A DNA stretch of 16,502 bases from Chloroflexota bacterium (GTDB taxonomy: Bacteria > Chloroflexota > Anaerolineae > UBA3071): the NCBI GenBank assembly GCA_014383605.1, contig JACNHM010000374.1, forward strand, positions 1 through 16,502, read 5' to 3'. The notes beneath the pieces were generated by a model. That model saw only the letters and a list, made by a program, of their open reading frames with translations, did not search any database and was not told the DNA's origin. The first letter of the stretch is position 1. Every line of letters begins with the position of its first letter. Of the stretch, positions 1-6,597 are shown piece by piece. A program made the position numbers and the translations under genes.

Positions 1-167
1 CGGACTAAGGTCCGCCGTGAGCCAAGAACCCGGAACGCATTTACGCCGTGCTGTACTAATGTGTCGGCGCCAGAAAGATCACCGTATGAAGCCCTCTGCG
101 GCCGATCGCCAGGAGACAGCGACCCGCGGTCTAATGCAGCACTGCCCGGCTACGTTTCGGGTACAAA
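1..167. other. Unassigned left edge
   Basis: I recognise no gene here. Two plus-strand frames are open from the window edge: one to the TGA at 199-201 and one to a TAA at about 172-174, inside the terminator stem. So the 3' end of a plus-strand gene that converges on the binding-protein gene is possible. Neither conceptual peptide resembles a family I know. A small perfect hairpin (CGGAC/GTCCG, 1-14) is at the very edge. Confidence 0.3.
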
Positions 168-199
168 AAACGTAACCGACGTGCAGGTCGGTTACGTTT
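168..199 (-). terminator. Intrinsic terminator of the minus-strand block
   Basis: A perfect 13-bp stem (168-180 paired with 187-199) encloses a 6-nt loop. Read on the minus strand it runs straight into six T residues (rc of 165-170), the classic Rho-independent layout. It lies 45 bp past the stop codon of the substrate-binding protein gene. The T residues at the other end (197-199) are fewer, so termination in the plus direction would be weaker. Confidence 0.9.
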
Positions 200-244
200 G
201 AGGAAGTGGATGACTTACAGGACGGGGTCTTGGCAGGGCTGGCC

Positions 245-1930
245 CTATGGCCCGCTGCCCGCTGAGCCGGGGACGTTGCGCTCCACTGCCTCCCGCACCG
301 TCAGGCGCCGCGTGACGATGTACCAATCGGCGATGGTGCGGAAGCGGTCGCTGGGCTCGTTGAGGCGACCGATCGTCACCCCCTGAACCTTCTCGCGCAC
401 GCCGTAGCTGTACACGGGGTGGAACAGAGGTAGCGCCGGCAATTCCTCGGCGAAGATGTCCTGGAACTCCCTGTAGAGGGCCATGCGCCGCGTCTGGTCG
501 CCGATCACCCGCGCCTCTTCCATGACCTCGTCGGCCCGGCGGTGGGCCCAGCCGGCGTAGTTCTGCCCCCCCTCCACCTGCGTGGAATGCCAGAGGGGGT
601 AAGGGTCGGGGTCGCCGGCCAGCTCCCAGCTCACCAGCGCGGCGTCGAAATGTCGCGGATACAGAAAGTCGCTCACCAGCCCGGCGAAGCTCACCGGCTG
701 CGGCACGGCGCGCACCCCCACAGCGGCCCAGTTGGCGGCGATCATCTCCAACAGGCGCACGCGTACCCCGTCGTCGTCGCTGAGGATGATGAACTCCAGC
801 CGCTGCTCCCCCTTTTCCCGCACGCCATCGCCGTCGCCGTCTCGCCAGCCAGCCTCCTCCAGCAGAGCGCGAGCTGCCTCGGGATCGTAGCCGTAGCGTC
901 GCACCTCCTCGTGATAGGCCCAGGTGCGGGGAACGATGGGGCTGTGCGCCAGCAGCCCCTCGCCGCCGGTGGCCTCGTCAATCAGGGCCTGCCGGTCCAG
1001 CCCGTACAGCAGCGCCTGGCGCACCTCCTTCTCCTGCAGTTGCGGCGTGTTGGGGTTGTTCAGATTCAGCAGGATGGCCACGAATCCGGCCAGCGGTGCG
1101 GAGAGGATGTTCACCTCCTCGCCAGCGGCCGCCCAGGCCAGGTCGCCCGGCAGGATGCGGCTGATGCCGTCCACATCGCCGCGCTCGAAGGCGGCATAGA
1201 TGCTCTGATAGTCCGCGTAGAAGCGAAACTCCAGCCCATCCAGGTAAGGGGGCGTGCCGCGGGTGTGGGGATTGGGCTCCAGGACGGCCCGGGTGACGTC
1301 CAGTTCCGTGAGGCGGAAAGGGCCGCTGCCCACCGGCCGCGTGTTGAGCTGGGCGCGGGGCATCAGTCGGGCCGGAATCTCCTGCCACAGATGGGCAGGC
1401 AACAAGCCCATGGTCGTGTAGTCCAGAAACGGCGTGAAAGGCTCGGAGAGGGTGAAACGGACGGTGTGCTGGTCCAGCTTTTCCACCTGCACGCGGCTCC
1501 ACAGCTCGCGTATGTCGGGGAGGCCCTGAAACTCGGCATCCTGCATGACCCCGACGGAATAGAGCACATCGTCCGCCGTAAAGGGAATGCCATCGTGCCA
1601 GCGCACGTCCTGGCGCAGGTGGAAGGTGTAGACGAGGCCGTCGGGAGAGACTTCCCAGCCTTCCGCCAGCGCGGGGACGACGTTGCTTTGCTCATCGAAG
1701 GCGGTCAGCCCCTGGAAGATGAGCGCGCAGAGGTCCTGATCCACGCTGTTGTAGTGGCTGAGGAGCGGGTTGACGTATTGCGGGTTGCCGGCCAGTCCTT
1801 CCACGTAGACACCGCCCTGGTCGGGGAGGGTGGTGGTGGTGAAGGAGTAGGCCGAATAGGCCAGCAGGGAGGCCAGCAGCACGAGGCCCAGGAAGGCGAT
1901 GGCTGCTTGCCAACGGATGTATCTGCCCAA
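245..1930 (-). CDS. Family 5 extracellular solute (peptide/nickel-type) binding protein
   Basis: This is the substrate-binding component of a peptide/opine/nickel-type ABC importer (SBP_bac_5 family), 561 aa, the usual length for the family. An N-terminal hydrophobic segment (about residues 8-29) is a signal or anchor. No lipobox cysteine is visible, so the protein may stay attached by that helix. Family hallmarks follow: NPLLSHYNSVDQDL near residue 55, LAEGWEVSPDGLVYTFHLR near 90-110, and HDGIPFTADDVLYS just after. The start is a TTG at 1928-1930, 8 bp after the secG stop; no ATG or GTG is available in this frame nearby and the Shine-Dalgarno is weak, so translational coupling to secG is likely. 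No permease or ATPase gene for it is in the window, so it is an orphan here. The ligand cannot be read from sequence. Confidence 0.88.
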   Translation of the reverse strand: MGRYIRWQAAIAFLGLVLLASLLAYSAYSFTTTTLPDQGGVYVEGLAGNPQYVNPLLSHYNSVDQDLCALIFQGLTAFDEQSNVVPALAEGWEVSPDGLVYTFHLRQDVRWHDGIPFTADDVLYSVGVMQDAEFQGLPDIRELWSRVQVEKLDQHTVRFTLSEPFTPFLDYTTMGLLPAHLWQEIPARLMPRAQLNTRPVGSGPFRLTELDVTRAVLEPNPHTRGTPPYLDGLEFRFYADYQSIYAAFERGDVDGISRILPGDLAWAAAGEEVNILSAPLAGFVAILLNLNNPNTPQLQEKEVRQALLYGLDRQALIDEATGGEGLLAHSPIVPRTWAYHEEVRRYGYDPEAARALLEEAGWRDGDGDGVREKGEQRLEFIILSDDDGVRVRLLEMIAANWAAVGVRAVPQPVSFAGLVSDFLYPRHFDAALVSWELAGDPDPYPLWHSTQVEGGQNYAGWAHRRADEVMEEARVIGDQTRRMALYREFQDIFAEELPALPLFHPVYSYGVREKVQGVTIGRLNEPSDRFRTIADWYIVTRRLTVREAVERNVPGSAGSGP

Positions 1931-1938
1931 GGCATTGC

Positions 1939-2160
1939 TCAGCGGGACATGAGGACGGTGGCGATGGCCAGGATGAAGAAAGCGATGCTCAAGCCGACAG
2001 TGGCCTGGAACAGCGTCTTTTCCACGCCACGGCGCGTCTTGTATACCCCGCCCTCGCCACCGAAGATGCTGCTCAGCCCTCCCTCGCGGGCCTGCAGCAA
2101 AACCAAGGCGATAAGCGTTGCCGCTACGACGATCTGCATGATGTAGAAATAGGTAAGCAC
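1939..2160 (-). CDS. secG: Preprotein translocase subunit SecG
   Basis: SecG is the small auxiliary membrane subunit of the SecYEG export channel. The 73-aa product starts at a GTG (2158-2160), preceded by a good GGAGG with 9-nt spacing (rc of 2170-2174). This fits better than the longer open frame, which has no membrane character upstream. Two membrane helices are seen: residues about 4-20 (ending in the family motif VLLQ) and about 50-70. Between them is the conserved cytoplasmic loop REGGLSSIFGG. Its own TG-extended -10 promoter overlaps the end of rsmD, and the binding-protein gene follows after 8 bp, so the two are probably co-transcribed. Confidence 0.92.
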   Translation of the reverse strand: MLTYFYIMQIVVAATLIALVLLQAREGGLSSIFGGEGGVYKTRRGVEKTLFQATVGLSIAFFILAIATVLMSR

Positions 2161-2190
2161 AGGTATGTTCCTCCGTTGCAAAGTCGAGCC

Positions 2191-2220
2191 ATTATACCAC
2201 AGCCTGCCCGCAAGGAGCAA
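2191..2220 (-). promoter_or_regulatory. Predicted secG promoter (TG-extended -10)
   Basis: On the minus strand the sequence TGTGGTATAAT (rc of 2191-2201) is a perfect TATAAT with the TGn extension. A partial -35, TTGCTC (rc of 2215-2220), lies 18 bp upstream. The TATAAT contains the TAA stop codon of rsmD, so promoter and stop are fused. The transcript would start about 25 nt before the secG GTG. Confidence 0.6.
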
Positions 2221-2782
2221 ACTTGTCCATTCGTTCCATCGTCTCCCAAAACAGCAGCAGCGTGCTGCCGTAGCGGCGCTGGTCCACCATCTCCAGGCGC
2301 TCAAGCTCACACGGCTCCTGCTCTTTGGGGTGGATCTGCACGATGACCTGGCCGTCCTTGGCCAGCAGCGGCGGGCGGGCATCTATGGCTTGCAGGGCTT
2401 TGACCCACAGCCTTTGGTACTGCGGCGGGGCGACGTAGATGACGTCGAAGGGGCCGACATTGGGCCGCTGCAGGAAAGCGAAGGCATCGCCGCGCACCAC
2501 GTGAGCCCACTCGGCCAATTCTGTGCACCGCAGGTTCTCGCCGATGGTGCGCAGCGCCGGGCGGCTGATCTCCACGAACACCGCCTCTGCCGCGCCGCGG
2601 CTCAACGCCTCGATGCCCACGCTGCCCGTGCCGCCAAAGAGGTCCAGGAAACGGCAGTCCACGACCTGCTGGCCCAGGGTGTCGAAGAGGGCGGCCTTAG
2701 TGCGGTCGGTGATGGGGCGGGTACGCTGGCCGGGAACCGAGAGCAGCTTGCGCCCCTTGGCGCTGCCGGCGATGACGCGCAT
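2192..2782 (-). CDS. rsmD: 16S rRNA (guanine(966)-N2)-methyltransferase, RsmD family
   Basis: RsmD methylates G966 of 16S rRNA during 30S assembly, using S-adenosylmethionine. I place the start at the ATG 2780-2782, giving 196 aa beginning MRVIAGSAKGRKL, the typical RsmD N-terminus; GAGGG about 12 nt upstream is in the end of the preceding gene. Seen: TRPITDRTKAALFDTL (residues 21-36), SAM motif I DLFGGTGSVGIEALSRGA (47-64), acidic motif II at VFVEIS (68-73), and GDAFAFL (98-104). The catalytic motif, normally [DN]PPY/F, reads APPQY at 118-122, with Ala in place of Asp/Asn and a Gln inserted. The start is 8 bp after the glycosyltransferase stop, so the pair is one transcription unit. The family assignment is strong. 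The odd motif leaves activity or mechanism open. Confidence 0.88.
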   Translation of the reverse strand: MRVIAGSAKGRKLLSVPGQRTRPITDRTKAALFDTLGQQVVDCRFLDLFGGTGSVGIEALSRGAAEAVFVEISRPALRTIGENLRCTELAEWAHVVRGDAFAFLQRPNVGPFDVIYVAPPQYQRLWVKALQAIDARPPLLAKDGQVIVQIHPKEQEPCELERLEMVDQRRYGSTLLLFWETMERMDKFAPCGQAVV

Positions 2783-2790
2783 CGTTGTCT

Positions 2791-3489
2791 TTACCCTCGC
2801 CAGAGCTGCCGGCGGAACTGCCACAGCTCGCCGAAGGCGCGGCTGATGACGTCCCAGCGGGCGCCGGTCTGCGAGCCGGCCACACGGGGCAGGTGGCTCA
2901 CGGGCACCTCGGCGATGGTGTAGCCGGCGCGCTTGGTGCGCACCAGGAACTCGGCGCTGAAGGTCGCCCCGCGAGACTGGACGGTGGGACCGACTTTCTC
3001 GAAGAGCGTGCGCGGGAAGAGCTTGAAGGCGCAGTCAATGTCGCGGGCCGTGTAGCCGAAGAGCAGGGTGACCAGCGAGCTCCAACCCCAGCCGAAGAGG
3101 ACGCGCAGGAAGGGATCGCGCCGCGGCGCGCGGTAGCCGACGATCATGTCCGCTTCGTTCCTCTTCGCCAGCAAACGATCCACCTCCTCCAGCTTGAACT
3201 GGCGGTCGGAATCGGTGAAGAAGATCAGCTCCTTGCTGGCGCTGCTGAGGGCGGTGTACACAGCGGCACCGTACCCCTGGTTCACCTCGTGGTGCACCGG
3301 CTTCACTTCCGGATGCTGCTGGGCAAGCTCCTCCAGCACCGCGCCGGTGCGGTCCTTGCTGCCGTCGTTGGCCACCACGATCTCGAAGTCGGCAACACGG
3401 GGCTGCATGACGGCCAGGACGTCGGTCACCATGCCGGCGATGTTCTCTTCTTCGTTGTAAGCGGGCATGCATACAGATAAACTGGGCAT
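2791..3489 (-). CDS. Family 2 glycosyltransferase (dolichyl-phosphate mannosyltransferase-like)
   Basis: A 232-aa GT-A fold glycosyltransferase that would move a sugar from a nucleotide donor to a lipid phosphate or glycan. Seen: the N-terminal strand and PAYNEEENI (residues 9-17), the nucleotide-binding NDGSKDRT (41-48), NQGYGAAVYTAL (70-81), and the DXD-type metal site TDSDRQF (92-98). The DID and FKLFPR segment resembles DPM1/polyprenol-phosphate transferases. No C-terminal membrane helices are present, so the protein is the soluble catalytic domain only. The ATG at 3487-3489 has a good GAGGAG 6-7 nt upstream. The first ten codons are duplicated 96 bp upstream. Donor and acceptor cannot be inferred from the neighbours. 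Confidence 0.88.
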   Translation of the reverse strand: MPSLSVCMPAYNEEENIAGMVTDVLAVMQPRVADFEIVVANDGSKDRTGAVLEELAQQHPEVKPVHHEVNQGYGAAVYTALSSASKELIFFTDSDRQFKLEEVDRLLAKRNEADMIVGYRAPRRDPFLRVLFGWGWSSLVTLLFGYTARDIDCAFKLFPRTLFEKVGPTVQSRGATFSAEFLVRTKRAGYTIAEVPVSHLPRVAGSQTGARWDVISRAFGELWQFRRQLWRG

Positions 3490-3490
3490 T
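3459..3490. repeat. 32-bp direct repeat, copy 1 (start of glycosyltransferase)
   Basis: These 32 bases are identical to 3555-3586. They cover the ATG and first ten codons (peptide MPSLSVCMPA) of the glycosyltransferase. The offset between copies is exactly 96 bp, a multiple of three. Confidence 0.95.
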
Positions 3491-3518
3491 ATAGCTCCTC
3501 GGATCGGGTCAGAAGGAC

Positions 3519-3535
3519 ACGGGGGACACCCCCGT
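3519..3535. other. G/C-rich hairpin between the 32-bp repeats
   Basis: ACGGGGG (3519-3525) pairs perfectly with CCCCCGT (3529-3535) around a 3-nt loop. The minus strand also has three G-tracts in a row here. There is no T-run, so this is not a standard intrinsic terminator. It lies in the leader between the mini-ORF and the glycosyltransferase start. Confidence 0.55.
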
Positions 3536-3552
3536 ACCCCCGCCCTGATGGG

Positions 3553-3585
3553 TCAAGCGGGCATGCATACAGATAAACTGGGCAT
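3553..3585 (-). pseudogene. Truncated duplicate of glycosyltransferase start (10-codon mini-ORF)
   Basis: The second 32-bp copy (3555-3586) recreates an ATG (3583-3585) followed by MPSLSVCMPA and then a TGA (3553-3555) where the real gene continues with TAC. A purine-rich GGGAAGGA lies just upstream of the ATG, so it could be translated as a 10-residue leader peptide. Most simply it is a decapitated remnant left by a local duplication or insertion. A role as a translated leader is possible but unsupported. Confidence 0.6.
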
Positions 3586-3586
3586 T

Positions 3587-3874
3587 CTATCCTTCCCTCT
3601 TTCCCTCTCCCTCTCCCTCTTCCACATCCCTCCGGTGGGCGGCAATGAGGCGCAGCTTGGCCGCACGGGAGAGACGGCGCAGGGCCGCCTCGCGGCGCTG
3701 CCCGCTGCTTTGGTCGGGCTGCTGTTCCCAATAGACCAGCCGCACGGGGCGGCGGCCCCGCGTGTAGCGGGCGCCTCGCCCACCGTTGTGTGCGGCCAGC
3801 CGTTGCTCCAGATCCACGGTCCAGCCGGTGTACAGCGTGCCATCGGCGCACTGGACGATGTAGACGAAAGGCAT
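3587..3874 (-). CDS. GIY-YIG domain protein (UPF0213/YhbQ-like)
   Basis: A small single-domain GIY-YIG nuclease-superfamily protein, 95 aa from the ATG at 3872-3874 (a GTG directly before it is also possible). Seen: [16 protein letters not shown], which carries the two signature strands (YIV...YTG in place of GIY...YIG), [10 protein letters not shown] with the conserved Arg, [15 protein letters not shown], and E in [15 protein letters not shown]. The family's function is not settled; some members have DNA-damage-linked nuclease activity. The start is 8 bp after the tyrA stop, so it is translated in the same operon. The last dozen residues ([11 protein letters not shown]) are encoded by a simple purine repeat and look like added sequence rather than part of the fold. 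Confidence 0.85.
   Translation of the reverse strand: MPFVYIVQCADGTLYTGWTVDLEQRLAAHNGGRGARYTRGRRPVRLVYWEQQPDQSSGQRREAALRRLSRAAKLRLIAAHRRDVEEGEGEGKREG
3595..3620. repeat. Short tandem pyrimidine repeat (CCCTCT)n
   Basis: CCCTCTTT is followed by three perfect CCCTCT units. The minus-strand reading is a GA-rich tract coding the low-complexity C-terminus of the GIY-YIG protein. It lies directly upstream of the duplicated glycosyltransferase start and may have promoted that rearrangement by slippage. Confidence 0.8.
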
Positions 3875-3882
3875 CACAGTGG

Positions 3883-4842
3883 CTACGGCGTGGTGCGGCC
3901 CCCGAAACCGAAGAGGGACTGGAAGAAGCCCGAGGCCTTGGGCGTCTTTGGCCTCTCCGCCTCATCCCACAGGCCGCTGCTCCGCTGCCGCAGCCACTGC
4001 AGGCGTGCTTTCATCGCTTCTTCGAAAGCCGCTTCGACCTGCTCCGTGTTGCCGGAGATGATCGTCTCCTTCCATTCCTGCAAGGCCTCGGTGTAGGCGT
4101 CAATCCAGTGGACGATGTTCTGGCGATTGTACAGGCAGGCGTCACGGAAGATCGCCGGCGTCTCGGAGGCGAATTGCGTGCTGCTCTCGTACTGACCGCC
4201 GGCCAGCTTGCGCATGTCCCGCCAGGAGCTGCTGCCCGTGGTGCTGCGCAATAGCGCCGCGGCCAGGATCGCCGGCAGGTGATCCACCGCCGCCATCAGT
4301 CCGTCGTGTTCGGCGGCGTCCAGGAAATAGGGTTGCGCGCCGAGCCGCTCCACCAGGCCGGAGGCCAGCCGCACGGCATCCGGCGCCGCCTTGGGCGAAG
4401 GGCAGAGGCAGTAGAGCGCGTTCTTCAGGAGATCAGCCGACGCTTCTTCGGCCCCCGCACCGGCGGCGCTGATGACCGGGTCGCCGCCCACGAAATGGAC
4501 GCTATCGGGCAGGATCTCCTCGGCCCAGCGCAGGACGGGTGTCTTGAGGCTGGCCGTGTCGGTCACCAGGCAACCTTCGTCGAGATAGGGCACAATGACC
4601 TGCAGCGTGTCTCTGATAGCCGTCACCGGCAGGGCCAGGATGACGACGCTGGCTCCTTCGCAGGCATTGATGAGATTCCATTCGGTGCTGTCCACGGCCT
4701 TGCGCTTGCGCGCCGCGCCGGCGGCTTTCGGCTCTTTGTCGTGACCGACAAGCTCGTAGTTGCGGGTGCCCTGGCTCAACGCCAGGCCAACAGAGGTGCC
4801 CACGAGGCCCAGTCCGACAATGCTGATCTTCGTTTTTGCCAT
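3883..4842 (-). CDS. TyrA-like prephenate/arogenate dehydrogenase family protein
   Basis: An NAD(P)-dependent dehydrogenase of the prephenate/arogenate dehydrogenase family, which would form 4-hydroxyphenylpyruvate or tyrosine by oxidative decarboxylation. 319 aa. Seen: a Rossmann start with GLGLVG at residues 10-15, ILALPVTAI at 68-76, DTASLK at 95-100, and the C-terminal helical-domain motif [14 protein letters not shown] (177-190). The central motif that in TyrA reads G-x-HPM/I-x-G is GGDPVI at 119-124, so the substrate-contacting His is Asp121. The C-terminal 30 residues are extra and polar. The ATG at 4840-4842 has GGAG 7 nt upstream. No other aromatic-pathway gene is in the window, so the exact substrate is uncertain and a non-canonical reaction is possible. 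I withhold the symbol tyrA for that reason. Confidence 0.8.
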   Translation of the reverse strand: MAKTKISIVGLGLVGTSVGLALSQGTRNYELVGHDKEPKAAGAARKRKAVDSTEWNLINACEGASVVILALPVTAIRDTLQVIVPYLDEGCLVTDTASLKTPVLRWAEEILPDSVHFVGGDPVISAAGAGAEEASADLLKNALYCLCPSPKAAPDAVRLASGLVERLGAQPYFLDAAEHDGLMAAVDHLPAILAAALLRSTTGSSSWRDMRKLAGGQYESSTQFASETPAIFRDACLYNRQNIVHWIDAYTEALQEWKETIISGNTEQVEAAFEEAMKARLQWLRQRSSGLWDEAERPKTPKASGFFQSLFGFGGRTTP

Positions 4843-4862
4843 TCACCCACTCCATGTTCAGT

Positions 4863-4995
4863 CAGGACTTACGCAGTCAGAACTTATTTACCGCCGAGAA
4901 CGCGGAGTGCGCAGAGAAAATCCAGGAAATCTCGGCGTTCTCAGCGTGCTCCGCGGTCAAACCCACCCTTTTGAAGGACAACTGCGTAACTCCTG
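4863..4995. mobile_element. 133-bp MITE-like element
   Basis: Terminal inverted repeats of 15 bp (4863-4877 and 4981-4995) match at 14 of 15 positions. They are flanked on both sides by the direct repeat TTCAGT (4857-4862 and 4996-5001), a 6-bp target-site duplication. Inside is an imperfect 27-bp inverted repeat (4890-4916 with 4931-4957), each arm made of three 9-bp units of form nnCGCnGAG. There is no coding capacity, so any movement would need a transposase from elsewhere. It lies between the HD gene stop codon and the tyrA ribosome-binding site and forms a large hairpin in the operon mRNA. Confidence 0.82.
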
Positions 4996-4996
4996 T

Positions 4997-5515
4997 TCAG
5001 TGTTCATTATCCACCGCCCGCAGCGCCGCCAGCCAGCGGTCCAGCGGCGAGGGCAGGTCAGTCTGCTCCGTTCGCTGGTGGTGACGGATCAACTCTACCG
5101 TGGCCGCAGCACAGCCGGCAGCGGCGGCCAGCTCGGCCCCGCGCTGCGGATGGTGCAGTTGCAGCCAGAAGGGATAGCGCCAACGGGCCGGGTCGGGCGA
5201 GGCCAGGCGATCCAGCCAGCCGGGACACAGCGCCCGCAACAGCACGGTGGCTATCCGATGCCAGATACGCACGCCCTCCGACTTGGCCACGTCGTGCAGC
5301 AGCGCTGCGGCCAGCAGTTCTGGTGCGTTCTCGCCTCGTTGCCGCAAGGCGTGCAGCACGTCCAGGCCGTGCCGTTGATCCTGCCGCGGCAGGCGATAGA
5401 AAAGGTCTGCGGCCGGGGCCGGCAGGATGCGCGCCACCAGCGCTTGTTCTTCCGGCCCCACCCGCGCCGTCAAGGCCCGCCCGAACTGCCGCACGCGGTA
5501 CCAGATAGCCGACAT
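4997..5515 (-). CDS. HD-domain phosphohydrolase-like protein
   Basis: A 172-aa metal-dependent HD-superfamily protein of unknown substrate. Seen: DQRHGLDVLHAL (residues 46-57) with a first His, the doublet LLHDVAKSE (72-80, H74-D75), His residues at HHPQRG (121-126), and IRHHQ (143-147) in the place of the later metal ligands. Members often hydrolyse nucleotides or phosphodiesters, but this one has no RelA- or GGDEF-type partner domain. The ATG is 3 bp after the M50 stop, so translation is coupled. The stop codon (rc of 4997-4999) lies inside the target duplication of the MITE. Without the element this gene would end 15 bp before the dehydrogenase ATG. Confidence 0.82.
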   Translation of the reverse strand: MSAIWYRVRQFGRALTARVGPEEQALVARILPAPAADLFYRLPRQDQRHGLDVLHALRQRGENAPELLAAALLHDVAKSEGVRIWHRIATVLLRALCPGWLDRLASPDPARWRYPFWLQLHHPQRGAELAAAAGCAAATVELIRHHQRTEQTDLPSPLDRWLAALRAVDNEH

Positions 5516-5518
5516 GCT

Positions 5519-6214
5519 TCAGGATGTCAGGATCCGCCAGCAGCCATACGTGCCAAAAATCCACTGGCACAGGGTGATGATGGGAGGGGTCAAGATCTCG
5601 CCCAGTATGGATATGGGCAGGAAATTGTCGGCGATGATCACGAATAGCAGCAGGTTGGGCCCCAGAGCCTGCAGTCGCGCCCACAAGTCAGCCCAGCGCT
5701 GCGCCCAACGTGTGCCCACGGCGGTCAATGCCCCCAGCAACACACTGTGGCCATCCAGCGGGAAGACCGGCAGCAGATTGAACACCGCCAGCCCGATGTT
5801 GATCCGGGCCAAAGAGGCGAGGATGTCCCACCCCAGTCCTTCGGGCAGCGATTCCACGGGCAGCAGCCGCAGTGGCAATGCGATGAGGCTGGCCAGGATC
5901 AGATTGGAAACAGGCCCGGCTACGGCCACCAGACCGCCGCCTGTGCGTGGATCGACGCGCAGGTTGCGCGGATTGTAGGGCACGGGCTTGCCCCAGCCGA
6001 TGCCGAAGCCGGTCAGCGAGCTCAGGAGGATCATGATCGTGCCCACAGGGTCCAGGTGCACCAGCGGGTTCAAGGACAAGCGGCCCATTCGCTGCGCGGT
6101 GTTATCGCCCAGGCGAAATGCGGCCCAGGCATGGGCGAATTCGTGCACGTCAATGGAGATCAACAGCGCGACCAGAGAGATGATGATGCCTTGGAGATCC
6201 AGGTTTGAAAACAT
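5519..6214 (-). CDS. Site-2 protease family (M50) membrane metalloprotease
   Basis: An intramembrane zinc protease-like protein of the compact M50B/Rip-type group, 231 aa. Seen: a first helix with the zinc motif HEFAH (residues 24-28), a conserved NPLVHLDPVGTI (49-60), GWGKPVPYNPRNL (73-85), AGPVSNL (99-105), and the helix carrying the third ligand NLLPVFPLDG (146-155, D154). About five to six membrane segments are visible and there is no PDZ domain. The ATG at 6212-6214 has GAGGAAG directly upstream. First gene of the minus-strand operon. A substrate is not evident; this short class is widespread and mostly uncharacterised. Confidence 0.9.
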   Translation of the reverse strand: MFSNLDLQGIIISLVALLISIDVHEFAHAWAAFRLGDNTAQRMGRLSLNPLVHLDPVGTIMILLSSLTGFGIGWGKPVPYNPRNLRVDPRTGGGLVAVAGPVSNLILASLIALPLRLLPVESLPEGLGWDILASLARINIGLAVFNLLPVFPLDGHSVLLGALTAVGTRWAQRWADLWARLQALGPNLLLFVIIADNFLPISILGEILTPPIITLCQWIFGTYGCWRILTS

Positions 6215-6254
6215 GCTTCCTCATTATTTCGGGCAGGTGTGATACAGTTGCAGC

Positions 6255-6284
6255 ATTATAGCACAGGAAGGCGGTTTGAAGAAA
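6255..6284 (-). promoter_or_regulatory. Predicted promoter of the M50-led operon (TG-extended -10)
   Basis: TGTGCTATAAT on the minus strand (rc of 6255-6265) has a perfect TATAAT with a TGC extension. The -35 region (about rc of 6278-6283) is poor. The start of transcription would lie about 35 nt before the protease ATG. The same 11-mer occurs at the rpsO promoter on the other strand. Confidence 0.6.
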
Positions 6285-6340
6285 ACAGGAATAGCAGAAA
6301 GGCCGACCGAGGAAACGTGCACTGGGGGCAGAAACGACGG

Positions 6341-6372
6341 GAGCGCCAGGGATTGGCTATCCCCTGGCGCTC
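6341..6372. other. Perfect 11-bp hairpin in the divergent region
   Basis: GAGCGCCAGGG (6341-6351) pairs exactly with CCCTGGCGCTC (6362-6372) around 10 nt. Neither side has a convincing T-run, so a normal intrinsic terminator is unlikely. It could be an RNA structure, a protein site or a barrier between the divergent promoters. Confidence 0.5.
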
Positions 6373-6377
6373 TTGGC

Positions 6378-6404
6378 GACGAGAGAACGCTCACATCTCT
6401 CGTC
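6378..6404. other. Perfect 9-bp hairpin next to the previous one
   Basis: GACGAGAGA (6378-6386) pairs exactly with TCTCTCGTC (6396-6404) around a 9-nt loop, 5 bp after the first hairpin. Two perfect stems side by side are unlikely by chance. Confidence 0.5.
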
Positions 6405-6435
6405 TGCTATTCTAGCACATCTGCCCCTGCCTTGC

Positions 6436-6465
6436 TTGACGCTTTCCTTGCGTCTTCCTTACGAT
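6436..6465 (+). promoter_or_regulatory. Possible upstream plus-strand promoter
   Basis: TTGACG (6436-6441) and TACGAT (6460-6465) are separated by 18 bp. The -35 is good and the -10 fair. If used, it would add a leader of about 245 nt to rpsO. Confidence 0.3.
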
Positions 6466-6597
6466 TGCCCGCTGTTCGCACTATGTTGGGGTCGCGTCAG
6501 CCGCTGAAGCCGCCGGAGGCGAGGTGACAGAACCGCCCCTACGCCAGTCGGGAGTGCGTTTCGGTCTGACGCAGGCTCCTGAGCCAGGGAGCGCGAT

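Noticed and set aside
1..160. tRNA, SRP RNA, tmRNA or RNase P RNA at the left edge
   Set aside because: None of the conserved sequence blocks of these RNAs could be found on either strand.
542..2146. Long plus-strand open frame (534 codons) opposite the binding-protein gene
   Set aside because: It is antisense to a clear SBP_bac_5 gene and secG, has composition typical of the complement of a GC-rich gene and no recognisable domain.
2783..2824. 14-residue N-terminal extension of RsmD
   Set aside because: It overlaps the glycosyltransferase gene. The family N-terminus MRVIAGSAKG begins at 2782.
3487..3495. TATAAT overlapping the glycosyltransferase ATG on the minus strand
   Set aside because: A -10 box there would start transcription inside the gene. 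The sequence is explained by the spacer and start codon behind a good Shine-Dalgarno.
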